DNA of 64,000 bases, taken from Paenibacillus sp. 19GGS1-52. Lineage in GTDB: Bacteria > Bacillota > Bacilli > Paenibacillales > Paenibacillaceae. Below the pieces are notes generated by a model. The model worked only from the letters and a program-made list of their open reading frames with translations, searched no databases and was not told where the DNA came from. The position numbers and the translations under genes were made by a program. Of this stretch, positions 35,132 to 44,244 are shown one piece after another. Numbering within the stretch: position 1 is the stretch's first letter; each line of letters begins with the position of its first letter. The stretch lies in NCBI RefSeq assembly GCF_022369515.1, contig NZ_CP059724.1, forward strand, positions 1,426,001-1,490,000. Direction: 5' to 3'.

Positions 35132-35293
35132 ACGTATAACAACGTATCCACGCTGCGGGCCGTTTGGCCCTTGGTCTGCGGAAGAAAATTCGGGGAAGAG
35201 GAATCAGGCAGACGACCTTTCGAGGCTAGGTGGCTACGCCACCCGGCAGTAAGCTGCCTTAAGCCTCTCGGCTTCGTAGATACAAGAACGTTA
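35132..35293 (+). repeat. Repeat R11, class D
   Basis: Left box ACGTATAAC, GTATCCACG/TCGTAGATAC (both arms changed), GGTCTGCGG/GGCAGAC, apical CGAGGCTAGG/CTTAAGCCTCTCGG, right core ACGTTAGGCGAAAC. Confidence 0.87.
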
Positions 35294-35325
35294 GGCGAAA
35301 CTGAGCTTAAGGAAGAAGGAATATA

Positions 35326-35973
35326 ATGCGGCTAATACAAAGAAAAGGCTGGGGACTATTCGAGGATGAAGAAGAGGTTTATTTTCATCTAATGGGTAAA
35401 AAAGGTGAAGATCTCGGTTACGCTAAGTGGTCCAATTCACAGGTGAATACTATCTCTAAAGAAGATTACTTTCATCATAAGTATGGTCCATACTATGTTG
35501 AAATTATGAATTACTTTCAGGACACAATAACTAATTCATGCAGGTCATTAGATGGCTCCGTCTATGTATCACACTATCAAGAATCAGACATCCATAAGTT
35601 TGATAGTAACGGAAATCTAGAATTTATCCATCAAGATATGTTTGATACAGTCTACGGTTTTACTGTTTCTGAGGATCTGATATGGGTTGCGTACCCAACA
35701 AGGAATACTATAAAGTGTTATAACCTTAAAACATATAAAGAACTATATTCTGTAGGAGACATTGAAGGAACCTTATTTAACTTACCTGAAAGCATATACT
35801 TTTACGATGAACTTCTTTATGTCTGTGATATGTGGAATCGACGAATATGTACTATAGATCCGAAGAGTAAAGTAATAAGTACGTATAAAGTATTTAGAGA
35901 ACCGGTATGGGAATATATAAGATTTAATAACTATGAGATCGTAAGATTGAAGTCAGGAATATTTCGGGTATAA
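35326..35973 (+). CDS. Cassette 12: beta-propeller-like protein
   Basis: 215 residues, AAGGAATATA before the ATG. Short repeated blades (SVYVSHYQESDIHKFDSNG, DLIWVAYPTRNTIKCYNLK, ELLYVCDMWNRRICTIDPK) have the NHL/six-bladed propeller pattern of a strand, a turn with D/N and a second strand. No signal peptide. Function unknown, probably a binding protein. Cassette ends TTAGGCGA / TCGCCTAA pair exactly. Confidence 0.65.
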   Translation: MRLIQRKGWGLFEDEEEVYFHLMGKKGEDLGYAKWSNSQVNTISKEDYFHHKYGPYYVEIMNYFQDTITNSCRSLDGSVYVSHYQESDIHKFDSNGNLEFIHQDMFDTVYGFTVSEDLIWVAYPTRNTIKCYNLKTYKELYSVGDIEGTLFNLPESIYFYDELLYVCDMWNRRICTIDPKSKVISTYKVFREPVWEYIRFNNYEIVRLKSGIFRV

Positions 35974-35982
35974 CTGTTCGCA

Positions 35983-36097
35983 TCGCCTAACAATATATTC
36001 ACGCTGAGCCGCTTACGCTCCTTAGTCTGCTGGAAGTTAAGTCGAAAATGTTGAGGCTGGCAGACTACCCTACGGGTTCGTGAATACAAGAACGTTA
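35983..36097 (+). repeat. Repeat R12, class A short form
   Basis: Left box TCGCCTAAC, ATATTCACG/CGTGAATAC; the apical stem is absent and GGCAGACTACCC runs into TACGGGTTCG. Right core ACGTTATAAGAAAT. 115 bp. Confidence 0.87.
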
Positions 36098-36132
36098 TAA
36101 GAAATCGGAATATATAAAGACAGGTGCATAAC

Positions 36133-36630
36133 ATGAAATGCTCGCACTGCAATGAAGAAATCGGAGAATTATCATTATTTTTTGGTAGTAAGACTCCATA
36201 TCATTATCTAGTTCTTGATGAAGCTGCAAGACAAAATAGATGCGAGATTAATAAAGACTTGTGTGTAATAGACCAGAACCAATACTTTATTAGAGGGGAC
36301 TTAGAGATTCCAATCTTGGGAACAGGTGATATTTTTATTTGGAGCGTTTGGTCTTCAATTAGTGAGTGTAATTTTACGAGGGTTAATGATCTATGGAATT
36401 CAACGGCGAGACAAAATGAATCAGCATACTTTGGTTGGTTTTCAACTCAACTTCCGATCTATCCAAATACACTTAATTTGAAATGTGAAGTTCAAACAAG
36501 AGAAGTAGGAGTATGTCCAAAGATATTATTAGAATCTACAGATCACCCACTAGCAATTGAACAAAGGAAAAGAATAACTATGGAAAGAGTACATGAAATA
36601 AATCACTTAATAGGACATGAAACGAAGTGA
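36133..36630 (+). CDS. Cassette 13: DUF2199-like zinc-finger protein
   Basis: 165 residues from ATG with ACAGGTG upstream. MKCSHCNEEIGELSLFFG has the CxxC pair, and DLCVIDQNQYFIRGDLEIPI, IFIWSVWSSISECNF, YFGWFSTQLPIYPNTLNLK and DHPLAIEQRKRITMERVHEI follow the DUF2199 pattern closely, at the usual length. Function of the family is unknown. Cassette ends TTATAAGA / TCTTATAA pair. Confidence 0.82.
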   Translation: MKCSHCNEEIGELSLFFGSKTPYHYLVLDEAARQNRCEINKDLCVIDQNQYFIRGDLEIPILGTGDIFIWSVWSSISECNFTRVNDLWNSTARQNESAYFGWFSTQLPIYPNTLNLKCEVQTREVGVCPKILLESTDHPLAIEQRKRITMERVHEINHLIGHETK

Positions 36631-36663
36631 CCTTTATGTGGGTATTTCAGGAAGTCGCCGACA

Positions 36664-36825
36664 TCTTATAACAATGTGTTCACGCTTCGGCGGACAAGCC
36701 GCCTCGGTCCCGGAAGATAAGTCTTAGAAGTGATTGCCAGAACACATCCGCACCACCTAAGCGCGTCGGGGCCGCTCACTAACGTTCGCTTAAGGTGGTC
36801 CGACGTCGTGAACACGGGAACGTTA
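36664..36825 (+). repeat. Repeat R13, class B
   Basis: Left box TCTTATAAC; inner arms GTGTTCACG/CGTGAACAC differ from the usual pair but still match each other. Apical GCACCACCTAAG/TTAAGGTGGTCC, right core ACGTTATCTGAAAG. Confidence 0.9.
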
Positions 36826-36860
36826 TCTGAAAGATTGACAATAGCTTAAAAAAAGAAAAT

Positions 36861-37288
36861 TTGAGGAGGATTATCATTTCAGTTGAAATCCAACATATCG
36901 AGATATCCAACAATGGCTTTTATGAAACGTATGAATTAGCTCTTAATGATGAAGTGTTAAATCAAGAAGATCACGTTAGTATTGAACTCACAATTCATGA
37001 TGAACATATCTTATGCATTAAAGAGAATTATTTTGATGCTCTTCTAGAATTAAGATCAAAACTAGAACCAAAAGGAAAGCAAATACTATGTAATGGGCAG
37101 GTCTAAATATATATCCTTCTACAATGCAGTTATCAATGGGTTATGGAGAACAAGCTTACAAAATGTATAAAGGCAAACCAGCAAAGTTAACTGATGTAAT
37201 TAACATTTTTGATCGAGATAAGGACATTGATTTTGTAGACATTAAGAGACAGAAGAAATTCTACGATGAATGGTTAAAGAGCTTATAG
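36861..37288 (+). pseudogene. Cassette 14: unknown protein, frameshifted
   Basis: Starts after GAGGAGG, but the start codon is unclear (TTG at 36861 or a rare ATT downstream). The first frame reads VEIQHIEISNNGFYETYELA to ILCNGQV and stops at 37106; a second frame continues without a gap as NIYPSTMQLSMGYGEQAYKM ... FYDEWLKSL to 37288. About 135 residues in all. A single indel near 37095 explains it. Cassette ends TTATCTGAAAGATTGACA and TGTCAATCCTTCAGATAA pair over nearly the whole length. Confidence 0.6.
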
Positions 37289-37329
37289 ATTAAGAGAGTT
37301 TTGTAAGTATCTCGGAGAAGTGTCAATCC

Positions 37330-37489
37330 TTCAGATAACACCATATTCACGCTTCGGGGCATTCGCCCCTCGGTCCGGCAGAAGTTAGAAGTGGATTCAG
37401 CGAGGTATTTCAATAGCAAGAAAGCATATTCAGGCGGACACACCCCCACCACCTTAAGGTGGTGGGGCGTCGTGAATACAAGAATGTTA
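37330..37489 (+). repeat. Repeat R14, class B
   Basis: Left box TTCAGATAAC, ATATTCACG/CGTGAATAC, apical CCCCCACCACC/GGTGGTGGGG with a four-base loop region. The right core reads ATGTTAGATGAAAT (C to T change before the core G). Confidence 0.87.
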
Positions 37490-37534
37490 GATGAAATTAC
37501 GAAGCAATTTTTTTATAAAACCAGGAGGTGAATT

Positions 37535-38041
37535 ATGCCAAGACATATTACATTGGCAGACGGAAGATCACTAGAAGTCGAATGCTTAAGTTGCGCTTTA
37601 ACAAGTGGATTAATCACACCAACGGGTGGAACGATTTATGAGAGTACCAATTTTCATGTACATCAAGATGTTGCTTACCCAATTAGAGGTCTAATGATAC
37701 TAGCCTCGAAAAGACATTTTTACTGTATGGATGAGTTAACGGCGGAAGAACAAATTGAATATATTACATTAATACATAAGATAAGGAAAGAACAAAGGAC
37801 ATTATTGGGAATCGATAAAGTGTATTACTTTTATAATGAAGATACAACACATCATTTTCATTTGTGGATGGTTCCAAGATATGAATGGATGTATCAATTT
37901 GGTAGTTCAGTTGAATCACTAAGACCCGTTTTGTTGCATGCAAGAAATAATATGAATGATGAAGAAAATATGAGAAGCGTGATTGAAGGAATTGAAATAT
38001 TACGAGATGGACTAATGGATTTTGCAAGTAATTCAAGGTAA
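37535..38041 (+). CDS. Cassette 15: HIT-family protein
   Basis: 168 residues, AGGAGGTGAATT before the ATG. CLSCALTSG near residue 18, LMILASKRHFYCMDELTAEE in the middle, and TTHHFHLWMVPRYEW with the HxHxH-type histidine triad (HHFHLWM, the last histidine replaced). HIT proteins hydrolyse nucleoside phosphoramidates or Ap4A. The change at the third histidine position needs care. Cassette ends TTAGATGAA / TTCATCTAA pair. Confidence 0.75.
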   Translation: MPRHITLADGRSLEVECLSCALTSGLITPTGGTIYESTNFHVHQDVAYPIRGLMILASKRHFYCMDELTAEEQIEYITLIHKIRKEQRTLLGIDKVYYFYNEDTTHHFHLWMVPRYEWMYQFGSSVESLRPVLLHARNNMNDEENMRSVIEGIEILRDGLMDFASNSR

Positions 38042-38042
38042 C

Positions 38043-38203
38043 TTCATCTAACAAAACATTCCTGCATCGTCGCGTTCGCTCCTCGGTCGCCAAGGTGAGT
38101 TTCAGAGTAGTGAATTCAGGTGACACATTCAATCAGCTAAGTCTAACGAACCGTTCTCTTCGGTCACTTAAGCAGCTTGAACGTCAGGAATGCGCATACG
38201 TTA
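38043..38203 (+). repeat. Repeat R15, diverged
   Basis: Left box TTCATCTAAC. Inner arms CATTCCTG/CAGGAATG are unlike the common pair but complementary, a clear compensatory change. Apical AGCTAAG/CTTAAGCAGCTTG. Right core ACGTTAGGTGAAAC. Confidence 0.87.
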
Positions 38204-38306
38204 GGTGAAACTCTTGCATGATTTATGAACCCATAAGAACAGACAAATAATTTAAAACATAAAAGATGTGAATAAACTGAGGGTTGGATTCAAGGAGAGA
38301 ATAAAT

Positions 38307-38546
38307 TTGAAGAAATATGTCGAGGTAGGATATGGGAATAAGTGGTTTATCCGTACCGAAATTGAATATCCCGATGGAACAGAAATTGAAGTCAAAGGGA
38401 TCGACAAACCCATTAAATTACAATCAATTTATTTGAGGGTATGGTTAGGTTACAAAGTTTTTATACTTGATCTGAAATCAGGGTTACAAGTACAAACAAA
38501 AACCAGAAAATGCACTAAATTTATTCTCGGTTTCTCAGGGATTTGA
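38307..38546 (+). CDS. Cassette 16: DUF3977-like small protein
   Basis: 79 residues from TTG at 38307 with AAGGAGAG nine bases upstream; the frame is open to 38268 but without a better start. KKYVEVGYGNKWFIRTEIEY, PIKLQSIYLRVWLGYKVFIL and a basic end match my memory of DUF3977, a small Firmicute family of about 78 residues with unknown role. Confidence 0.72.
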   Translation: MKKYVEVGYGNKWFIRTEIEYPDGTEIEVKGIDKPIKLQSIYLRVWLGYKVFILDLKSGLQVQTKTRKCTKFILGFSGI

Positions 38547-38644
38547 GGCAACTACTAAAAGAAGGGTATATATAGTACAGAAACTAATAAAGAATGGAAT
38601 GCAAGAGCGGATTTTTGAATGTCATTTCAGAGAAGGAACACGCA

Positions 38645-38809
38645 TCACCTAACAACGAATTCACGTTGCGACCAGCTGATGCCGACCTTGGTCCACCCGA
38701 GGAATTTCGAGGAAGCGGAGTCAGGCGGATACATTCAACCGGCTATGTGGCAGAGCCACCGGGATTAACGGCCTTAAGCCGCTTGAACGTCGTGAATACC
38801 CAAACGTTA
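38645..38809 (+). repeat. Repeat R16, class B
   Basis: Left box TCACCTAAC, GAATTCACG/CGTGAATAC, GGTCCACC/GGCGGAT, apical TTCAACCGGC/GCCGCTTGAACG, right core ACGTTAGCTGAAAC. Confidence 0.87.
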
Positions 38810-38847
38810 GCTGAAACTTCTGCAAGATTAAAAAAGGAGTGAGTATA

Positions 38848-39747
38848 ATGATTATTCTTTTTTGTAATGACCCATTAAATGAAAAGCGTGTAGATGTTGA
38901 TTATGAAAAAGAGTATCTTACTGCAAAGAAAATAGGCTTTTCTGTTGCACTTATATCTTTAGAAGAATTACTTTCTGGTAGTGTTGACAAAGCCACAAAA
39001 CGAGTAGAAATAAAAAGTACTTTAGAAACTGCAATTTATCGAGGATGGATGATGAAGCCCTCATTTTACAGAATGTTATATAATGGGTTACTTGAAAAGA
39101 ATGTAAAGTTAATTAATTCCCCAGAGGATTATGAATCTTGTCATTACTTCCCCAATTCATATGAGATCATTAGCGAACATACTCCTAGGAGTTTATGCTT
39201 AGAAATTAATGATGTTTGTGAGGGCACAATCTATAATATATTAAATGAATTTGGCAGTAAAGCTATCATCATTAAAGACTATGTGAAATCTCGTAAGCAC
39301 GAGTGGGAAGAAGCATGTTATATCCCAGATTCTTCAAACAAAACTCATGCTGAAAGAGTCATTCAAAATTTCATTAGCAGGCAAGGGGAAGATTTATGTG
39401 GCGGGTTAGTATTTCGAGAATTTATTCCACTTAAGAAGATAACTAACCATCCAATTAGCGGTATGCCATTAGCTGAAGAATATAGATTGTTCTTCTTGAA
39501 TAATAAGCTTCTGATCAATTTTGAGTACTGGGACGAAGCTATTTATGATAGAGAAGATCAACCAAATCTTGATATATTTATTGATCTGGCAGAAAGAATC
39601 AACAGTGCTTTTTTTACAATGGATATAGCTAAGACTGAACAAGGTAGCTGGTGTGTTATAGAAGTTGGCGATGGACAAGTATCTGGTTTGCCGGATAAAA
39701 CTAATATGGAAGAATTTTATAAAGCAATTAAAGATGTTGAAGGGTAA
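38848..39747 (+). CDS. Cassette 17: ATP-grasp domain protein
   Basis: 299 residues from ATG at 38848 with AAGGAG eight bases upstream. ATP-grasp features: AIIIKDYVKSRKHEW (nucleotide-binding lysine region) near 145, FREFIPLKKI near 193, EEYRLFFLNNKLLINFEYWD, and a C-terminal metal/phosphate part TMDIAKTEQGSWCVIEVGDG (D-x-A and E-x-G-D). The closest type is ATP-grasp proteins linked to peptide or amino-acid ligation. The biggest intact cargo gene of the array. Cassette ends pair over about 17 bases. Confidence 0.78.
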   Translation: MIILFCNDPLNEKRVDVDYEKEYLTAKKIGFSVALISLEELLSGSVDKATKRVEIKSTLETAIYRGWMMKPSFYRMLYNGLLEKNVKLINSPEDYESCHYFPNSYEIISEHTPRSLCLEINDVCEGTIYNILNEFGSKAIIIKDYVKSRKHEWEEACYIPDSSNKTHAERVIQNFISRQGEDLCGGLVFREFIPLKKITNHPISGMPLAEEYRLFFLNNKLLINFEYWDEAIYDREDQPNLDIFIDLAERINSAFFTMDIAKTEQGSWCVIEVGDGQVSGLPDKTNMEEFYKAIKDVEG

Positions 39748-39766
39748 TTTGTTGAAGGCAGAAGCA

Positions 39767-39884
39767 TCAGCTAACAGCGCATTCAACGCACACATCCCAC
39801 CGCCTAACTGCCGCAAGCGGCAACCGGCAACCGGCTCCTGGCGGAGCCTTAAGGCACTGGGACGTCGTGAATGCAGAAATGTTA
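39767..39884 (+). repeat. Repeat R17, short variant
   Basis: Left box TCAGCTAAC. Inner arms GCATTCAACG/CGTGAATGC share the compensatory G-C change. Middle CCGCCTAACTGCCGCAAGCG is different from the other classes. Right core ATGTTAGGTGAAAT. 118 bp. Confidence 0.83.
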
Positions 39885-39928
39885 GGTGAAATGACCGAGT
39901 ACTATATTCAAATAAGGATGACACAGGG

Positions 39929-40387
39929 ATGCAAAATGATGAGATTCTGAAGCCAGGAATAACTGGATTCACAAGATATCCTGATAAATTTGATGAGCAA
40001 GATTATAAAGAATTCGAGATGTATCTTTATCATGCATTAAGGTTGAAAAGAGGAAAAGTAATAAGTAAAGAATTATTGGTCAACAACAAGAGTTTTTTTA
40101 CATACCTAATTAAGATAAATCAAAACCAATATTACTTATTGTTAAATTCAACCTATCCGTTATTAGCATTCGCCACAAATGTTGATTATTCTGGTATTGA
40201 GTTCATTGATCCAATTGACTTATTTGATACTAACTTGTTAAGTCCATACAAAATACTGAGAAAAGAATTATTAAATAAGCTAATAAACATGAGTGAAATA
40301 AAAAGGTTAAGAGACTATGAGATAAAGAATATAAGATATTGGAATCCGGGAACAATCGGAGAAGTTATATTCAATTACTGGGATTGA
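39929..40387 (+). CDS. Cassette 18: unknown protein
   Basis: 152 residues, AAGGATGACACAGGG before the ATG. GFTRYPDKFDEQDYKEFEMY, TYLIKINQNQYYLLLNSTYP and DPIDLFDTNLLSPYKILRKE show a soluble alpha/beta protein. No family recognised. Between R17 and R18, one mismatch between the cassette ends. Confidence 0.65.
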   Translation: MQNDEILKPGITGFTRYPDKFDEQDYKEFEMYLYHALRLKRGKVISKELLVNNKSFFTYLIKINQNQYYLLLNSTYPLLAFATNVDYSGIEFIDPIDLFDTNLLSPYKILRKELLNKLINMSEIKRLRDYEIKNIRYWNPGTIGEVIFNYWD

Positions 40388-40412
40388 CGGTTGAATCGAA
40401 GAAGTAAGTCAC

Positions 40413-40558
40413 TTCACATAACACCATATTCGTGCTAAGGGCCATTCGGCCTTGATCTGTCAGAAGTATTAACGAGGAAGATCAATCGGATAGATACACT
40501 GTTCCCCTAAGATAAGAGCTATCTAAGGGGAATAGACGTCGCGAATATCATAACGTTA
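40413..40558 (+). repeat. Repeat R18, class C
   Basis: Left box TTCACATAAC, ATATTCGTG/GCGAATAT, apical TTCCCCTAAGAT/ATCTAAGGGGAA, right core ACGTTATGTAAAAT. Confidence 0.88.
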
Positions 40559-40599
40559 TGTAAAATTATCGCAAATGAAAAAAAATGGAGGGAGAATCG

Positions 40600-41094
40600 G
40601 TGAAGAGAAGAAAGCTTCTAGTTGAAATTGCTGAAAGACTAGCTTCAAAACCATTGATAGGCAATGAAGATAAGTATGGCCCAGATTTGGAACCAATTCT
40701 TTGTTACTTTCCCAGAGAGAACCCTAATATAGGATTCGATTGGTGTGCTGCATTCGTGTACCATTGTTGTTCTGAAGCAGGTGTGAAATTACCTGTTCGA
40801 TATCCTGAACCAGTCACACGAAATTTCGCATGGGTGGAAGCTTGGTTAGAATGGGGACAATTAAATGGCTTTTATCATCATATAAGTGATCAGTCATTCG
40901 TCCCTATTGAAGGGGATCTTATAATATTTGACAACATTGTAGGTAACGGGCCGAATGATCATATCGGAATAGTATTGAGAACAGAACAGGATAAGATAAT
41001 AACAGCAGAAGGGAATTACTATAACAAATCTGGAATATTTCAAAGAAATCGAGACCAAGTAAATGGATATATAAGAATCGACGAGATGTATTAG
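40600..41094 (+). CDS. Cassette 19: CHAP-domain amidase-like protein
   Basis: 164 residues from GTG with GGAGGGAGA seven bases upstream. The CHAP/NlpC-type triad is visible: Cys in FDWCAAFVYHCCSEAG, His in NDHIGIVLRTEQ, and the Asn/Glu region in ITAEGNYYNKSG. VPIEGDLIIFD is the typical strand before the His. CHAP amidases cut peptidoglycan peptides, but no signal peptide is present, so this may be an intracellular or toxin-like enzyme. Confidence 0.8.
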   Translation: MKRRKLLVEIAERLASKPLIGNEDKYGPDLEPILCYFPRENPNIGFDWCAAFVYHCCSEAGVKLPVRYPEPVTRNFAWVEAWLEWGQLNGFYHHISDQSFVPIEGDLIIFDNIVGNGPNDHIGIVLRTEQDKIITAEGNYYNKSGIFQRNRDQVNGYIRIDEMY

Positions 41095-41117
41095 TGTATT
41101 CATAGGTGGCGATAACA

Positions 41118-41276
41118 TCACATAACAATGTGTTCACGTATCGGCGGACAAGCCGCCTCAGTCTCGGAAGTAAAGTCGAAGAAGTGATTGCAGGGATACA
41201 TTCATTAACCTAACCGCATTGCGGCCGGACCTAAAGGTCCTTAAGGTGAATGGACGTCGTGAACACGGAAACGTTA
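41118..41276 (+). repeat. Repeat R19, class B
   Basis: Left box TCACATAAC, GTGTTCACG/CGTGAACAC (compensatory pair), apical CATTAACCTAACC/TTAAGGTGAATGG, right core ACGTTAGGTGACAT. Confidence 0.9.
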
Positions 41277-41318
41277 GGTGACATTGCTCAAATACATTTT
41301 CCAAGGAGCCAAACTACC

Positions 41319-41723
41319 ATGTGGGCTGATGAGCTTGATGAACATCAACAAATATTTCTTGAGTCTTTATTTGATACTGTTCCACAATTAAATAGTGTCA
41401 GCATTATAGAATTAAAAATTGAATATGGTGATAGTGTTTCAATAAGATTCGATTTACCTGAATATGCAGAAAATCCACCTCAAAAATGGACGAGTCAGGG
41501 ATACAATACAGTTCAAATTCAATTGGATTTTTCTGAAGTGATAAATATCGATATTCAATTAAATAGAAGTTCAAATATCAATAAACTGATAAATAATATT
41601 GAAATTTATAAAGATAAAGAAGAGATAATTAATATTAAACTTGATGGGTCCTTTAAGGGGATTATTACAGCAAAGTATGGATTCATTCAATCAATTCAGG
41701 GATATATAAATGAAATTAACTAG
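41319..41723 (+). CDS. Cassette 20: Imm50-like immunity protein
   Basis: 134 residues from ATG at 41319, AAGGAG ten bases upstream. The sequence LNSVSIIELKIEYGDSVSIR, FDLPEYAENPPQKWTSQGYN and TVQIQLDFSEVINIDIQ follows the Imm50 pattern (a small beta protein thought to neutralise polymorphic toxins). No toxin gene is next to it, so it would be an orphan immunity gene. Cassette ends differ at one base. Confidence 0.65.
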   Translation: MWADELDEHQQIFLESLFDTVPQLNSVSIIELKIEYGDSVSIRFDLPEYAENPPQKWTSQGYNTVQIQLDFSEVINIDIQLNRSSNINKLINNIEIYKDKEEIINIKLDGSFKGIITAKYGFIQSIQGYINEIN

Positions 41724-41753
41724 ATCATTGTGGTATTTCAAAGAAGGAGCAAC

Positions 41754-41943
41754 GTCACATAACATCATTTTCACGCTTCGGGCCATGCGGCCCTCGGTCC
41801 GGCAGAAGTTAGAAGTGATTCGAAGGGGCATTTCTGGAGCAAAGAAGCATATTCAACCGGACACATCCGCACCGACTAACCGCATCGCGGCCGGCGACTT
41901 CATCGCCTTAAGTCGGTGGGACGTCGTGAATACCATAACGTTA
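41754..41943 (+). repeat. Repeat R20, class B
   Basis: Left box GTCACATAAC, TTTTCACG/CGTGAATAC, GGTCCGGC/ACCGGAC, apical GCACCGACTAACC/TTAAGTCGGTGGG, right core ACGTTATGTGAAAT. 190 bp, among the longest. Confidence 0.9.
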
Positions 41944-41992
41944 TGTGAAATGCGGAAGGACAAATAAATAATGATAGTTCAAAGGAGGAAAA

Positions 41993-42696
41993 ATGTTTAT
42001 TGACTTGTTTAGCAGACTCAACATCATTTTACCTGATGCACTATTTGAAGAATTAGAATCTCATTATATTAAGCAAAAAGAACAACCATTTTTATTAAGA
42101 CTCATGGAATCAGTAGAGATAACTGAAACAGTTCAATTTATGTCTAATATAGAAGTTTATCATGGCATTATTCCATTATGGACTGATAATAACTCAAATT
42201 ACATTGGTATTAATATTCAAGGTGTTTGTAAATACAGGATAAGTTATTTGAATCACGAAGAAACCAATCTATCTCCAGGTTTTAGAAGCATAAAATCATT
42301 TACTACACAAATTGAACAACATCCCAATTTTGATTGGGATGAATTAAAGAAAGACTACCCTACCGAAATTGAGACTAACAATAATAACATTATTGAAGAC
42401 TTGAATTGTATTAATGAGTTAAATAATTTTATTAGGGCCAATTTGCTAAATACTGAAATCCGATGTCAATTTGTTTTTTCCATCATGGCATTAACACCAA
42501 GGACACATCTGGATACATTAGTTAAATATTAGATGATGAAGATATGTATGTTCAAGAAAGAGCATGTGAGATCTTAGGGTTTCACAGATACATTCCTGCT
42601 AGAGAAAAGTTGATCGAGGTATCCACAAACGGGATGCATAATGGGAAATTAGCTGCTAAAAGAGCATTGGCAAGAATAAGAGAGAAGTTAAAATGA
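41993..42696 (+). pseudogene. Cassette 21: SUKH/SMI1-like protein, frameshifted
   Basis: ATG after AAAGGAGGAAAA. Residues 1-150 resemble SMI1/KNR4 (SUKH) immunity proteins: GIIPLWTDNNSNYIGINIQG and LSPGFRSIKSFTTQIEQH. The frame stops at 42532, but the protein continues in another frame as DDEDMYVQERACEILGFHRY ... RALARIREKLK to 42696, a HEAT-like end. One indel near 42530 explains it. Cassette ends TTATGTGAAATGCGG and CCGCAGTTCACATAA pair at 14 of 15 bases. Confidence 0.62.
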
Positions 42697-42729
42697 AATA
42701 TTTGAATGGTTATTTTATGTAGTCCGCAG

Positions 42730-42920
42730 TTCACATAACACCATTTTCACGCCTTGAGCCATTCGGCTCTCGGTCCAGCAGAAGTTAGTAGCGGATTCAG
42801 GAGGCAATTAGCAGCAGCAGGGAAGCGGAATCAGCCAGGCACATCCCACTACCTAACCGTATCGAGGCCAGTCGATTCGCTCCTTTAAGGTGGTAGGACG
42901 TCGTGAATACCAAAACGTTA
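42730..42920 (+). repeat. Repeat R21, class B
   Basis: Left box TTCACATAAC, TTTTCACG/CGTGAATAC, apical CCCACTACCTAACC/TTAAGGTGGTAGG, right core ACGTTATAAGAAAT. Confidence 0.9.
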
Positions 42921-42985
42921 TAAGAAATCCCCGAAACAATTAATCGAACAATGAATTTCCAATGACAAAATCAAAGAGGTATGAA

Positions 42986-43396
42986 ATGACTAAGCGAAAC
43001 AAGCTTATTTTAAGAACAATAATTGCCTTGATAAGCATCGTAGTTATCGTTACGCTAAGATATATTTTTTTAGCAAATTTGAACCTAAGCTATGAAGGAA
43101 CAACTCAAAGAAACGATAAATTTACACCTGAGTATACTTGGATAGAGATTACTTCTGAAAGTCAAAAACAATATTATCTGGATGAATATCCATTGAAACT
43201 TCCCATTATAGATTTTAATAAGAATTATATGATTATTTCTAAATATAAAAATTTATAAAGCGTATTATACAAAGCACGAATGTATATGTAAAGGAGCACC
43301 AGAGGGCTTGGCCATTTTTAATTATTTTTCCTCACAGAAAAATTACTACATATATAGAATACCCAAAATATTAATAAGTCAAGGAATCGGATAAAC
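42986..43396 (+). pseudogene. Cassette 22: frameshifted copy of cassette 1 gene
   Basis: Nearly identical to 28841-29248 at DNA level. An extra A in the run at about 43247-43251 shifts the frame after IISKYK, and the protein stops at 43258. The remaining 140 bases still match cassette 1. The left cassette end also matches (AAATCCCCGAAACAATTAAT), so the whole cassette was duplicated. Confidence 0.85.
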
Positions 43397-43436
43397 AATC
43401 AGGAGATATATAGGAAATCCTTCGAAATCGGGGACA

Positions 43437-43598
43437 TCTTATAACACAGTATTCACGCTGCGGTCCTAACGGCCCTCGGTCTGCAGAGGATTTTCGAAGA
43501 AGAGGAATCAGCAGACAACCCTGCACTGGTTAAGTCCGTCGGACCCGGCAGCTGGTGCTGCCTTTTGCCAGTGAGGGTTCGTGAATACAACAACGTTA
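43437..43598 (+). repeat. Repeat R22, class A
   Basis: Near copy of R1 on its left side: TCTTATAAC, GTATTCACG/CGTGAATAC. Apical CTGCACTGG/CCAGTGAGGG. Right core ACGTTATACGTAAT. Confidence 0.88.
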
Positions 43599-43641
43599 TA
43601 CGTAATTACGGAAATCTTATGTATTGAGGGGGGAATCAATT

Positions 43642-44223
43642 ATGCCAATTCTCTTAAATTCTAATGGCTTGTACCATGCAGACGGGGTAGCTCTTATTAA
43701 TGACATTATTCAAACGCTAAAGATTGAGAAGAAGGCTTGTATTATTACAACTGCTGACAAAGATTATTAAGGAAAAAATTATCATGCTGTAAGAACGAAG
43801 ATTCTACTGGAGAGTTTGGGAGTCCAGGTCGATTTTTTGGACGTAGAATTTGAGGATGCCGAGCGTCTAACTGAGTATAAATTGATCTATTTGAATGGAG
43901 GCAACCCCTTTTATTTAATGTATCACTTAAGGAGTTCAAAGGCTGACCAGATTATATATAAGTTAAGAGATCAAGGACATTTAATAGTGGGTCAAAGCGC
44001 GGGAGCAGCAGTACTTGGGCAGTCCCTGGAGCATGCTAATGTACTTCATCCGGATTGGAATGAAATTCAACTAGAAGACTTAACAGGAATAGGTATAGTG
44101 AGTGGAAGTGTTCTTCCACATAGCAATCGATATAGAGGACAAGAAAGTATTTTAAAGAAGTATGATGAAGAGAAATCGTATAAACTTATTCGAATAGAAG
44201 ATGGGAACTGCTTAGTACTGTAA
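43642..44223 (+). pseudogene. Cassette 23: peptidase E (S51)-like gene with nonsense mutation
   Basis: ATG at 43642 after GAGGGGGG. The frame has one in-frame TAA at 43768-43770, after ITTADKDY. Downstream the S51 fold is intact: YLNGGNPFYLMYHLR, VGQSAGAAVLGQS with the catalytic Ser in a GxSAG motif, and GSVLPHSNRYRGQE. Peptidase E cuts Asp-X dipeptides. Probably inactive unless the stop is a sequencing error or is read through. Cassette ends pair at 15 of 17 bases. Confidence 0.75.
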
Positions 44224-44244
44224 GTATTTCAAGGAGACCGTAAC

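Noticed and set aside
35057..35326. Plus-strand frame just before the propeller-like gene of cassette 12.
   Set aside because: It runs through repeat R11 into the leader of the real gene and encodes hairpin arms only.
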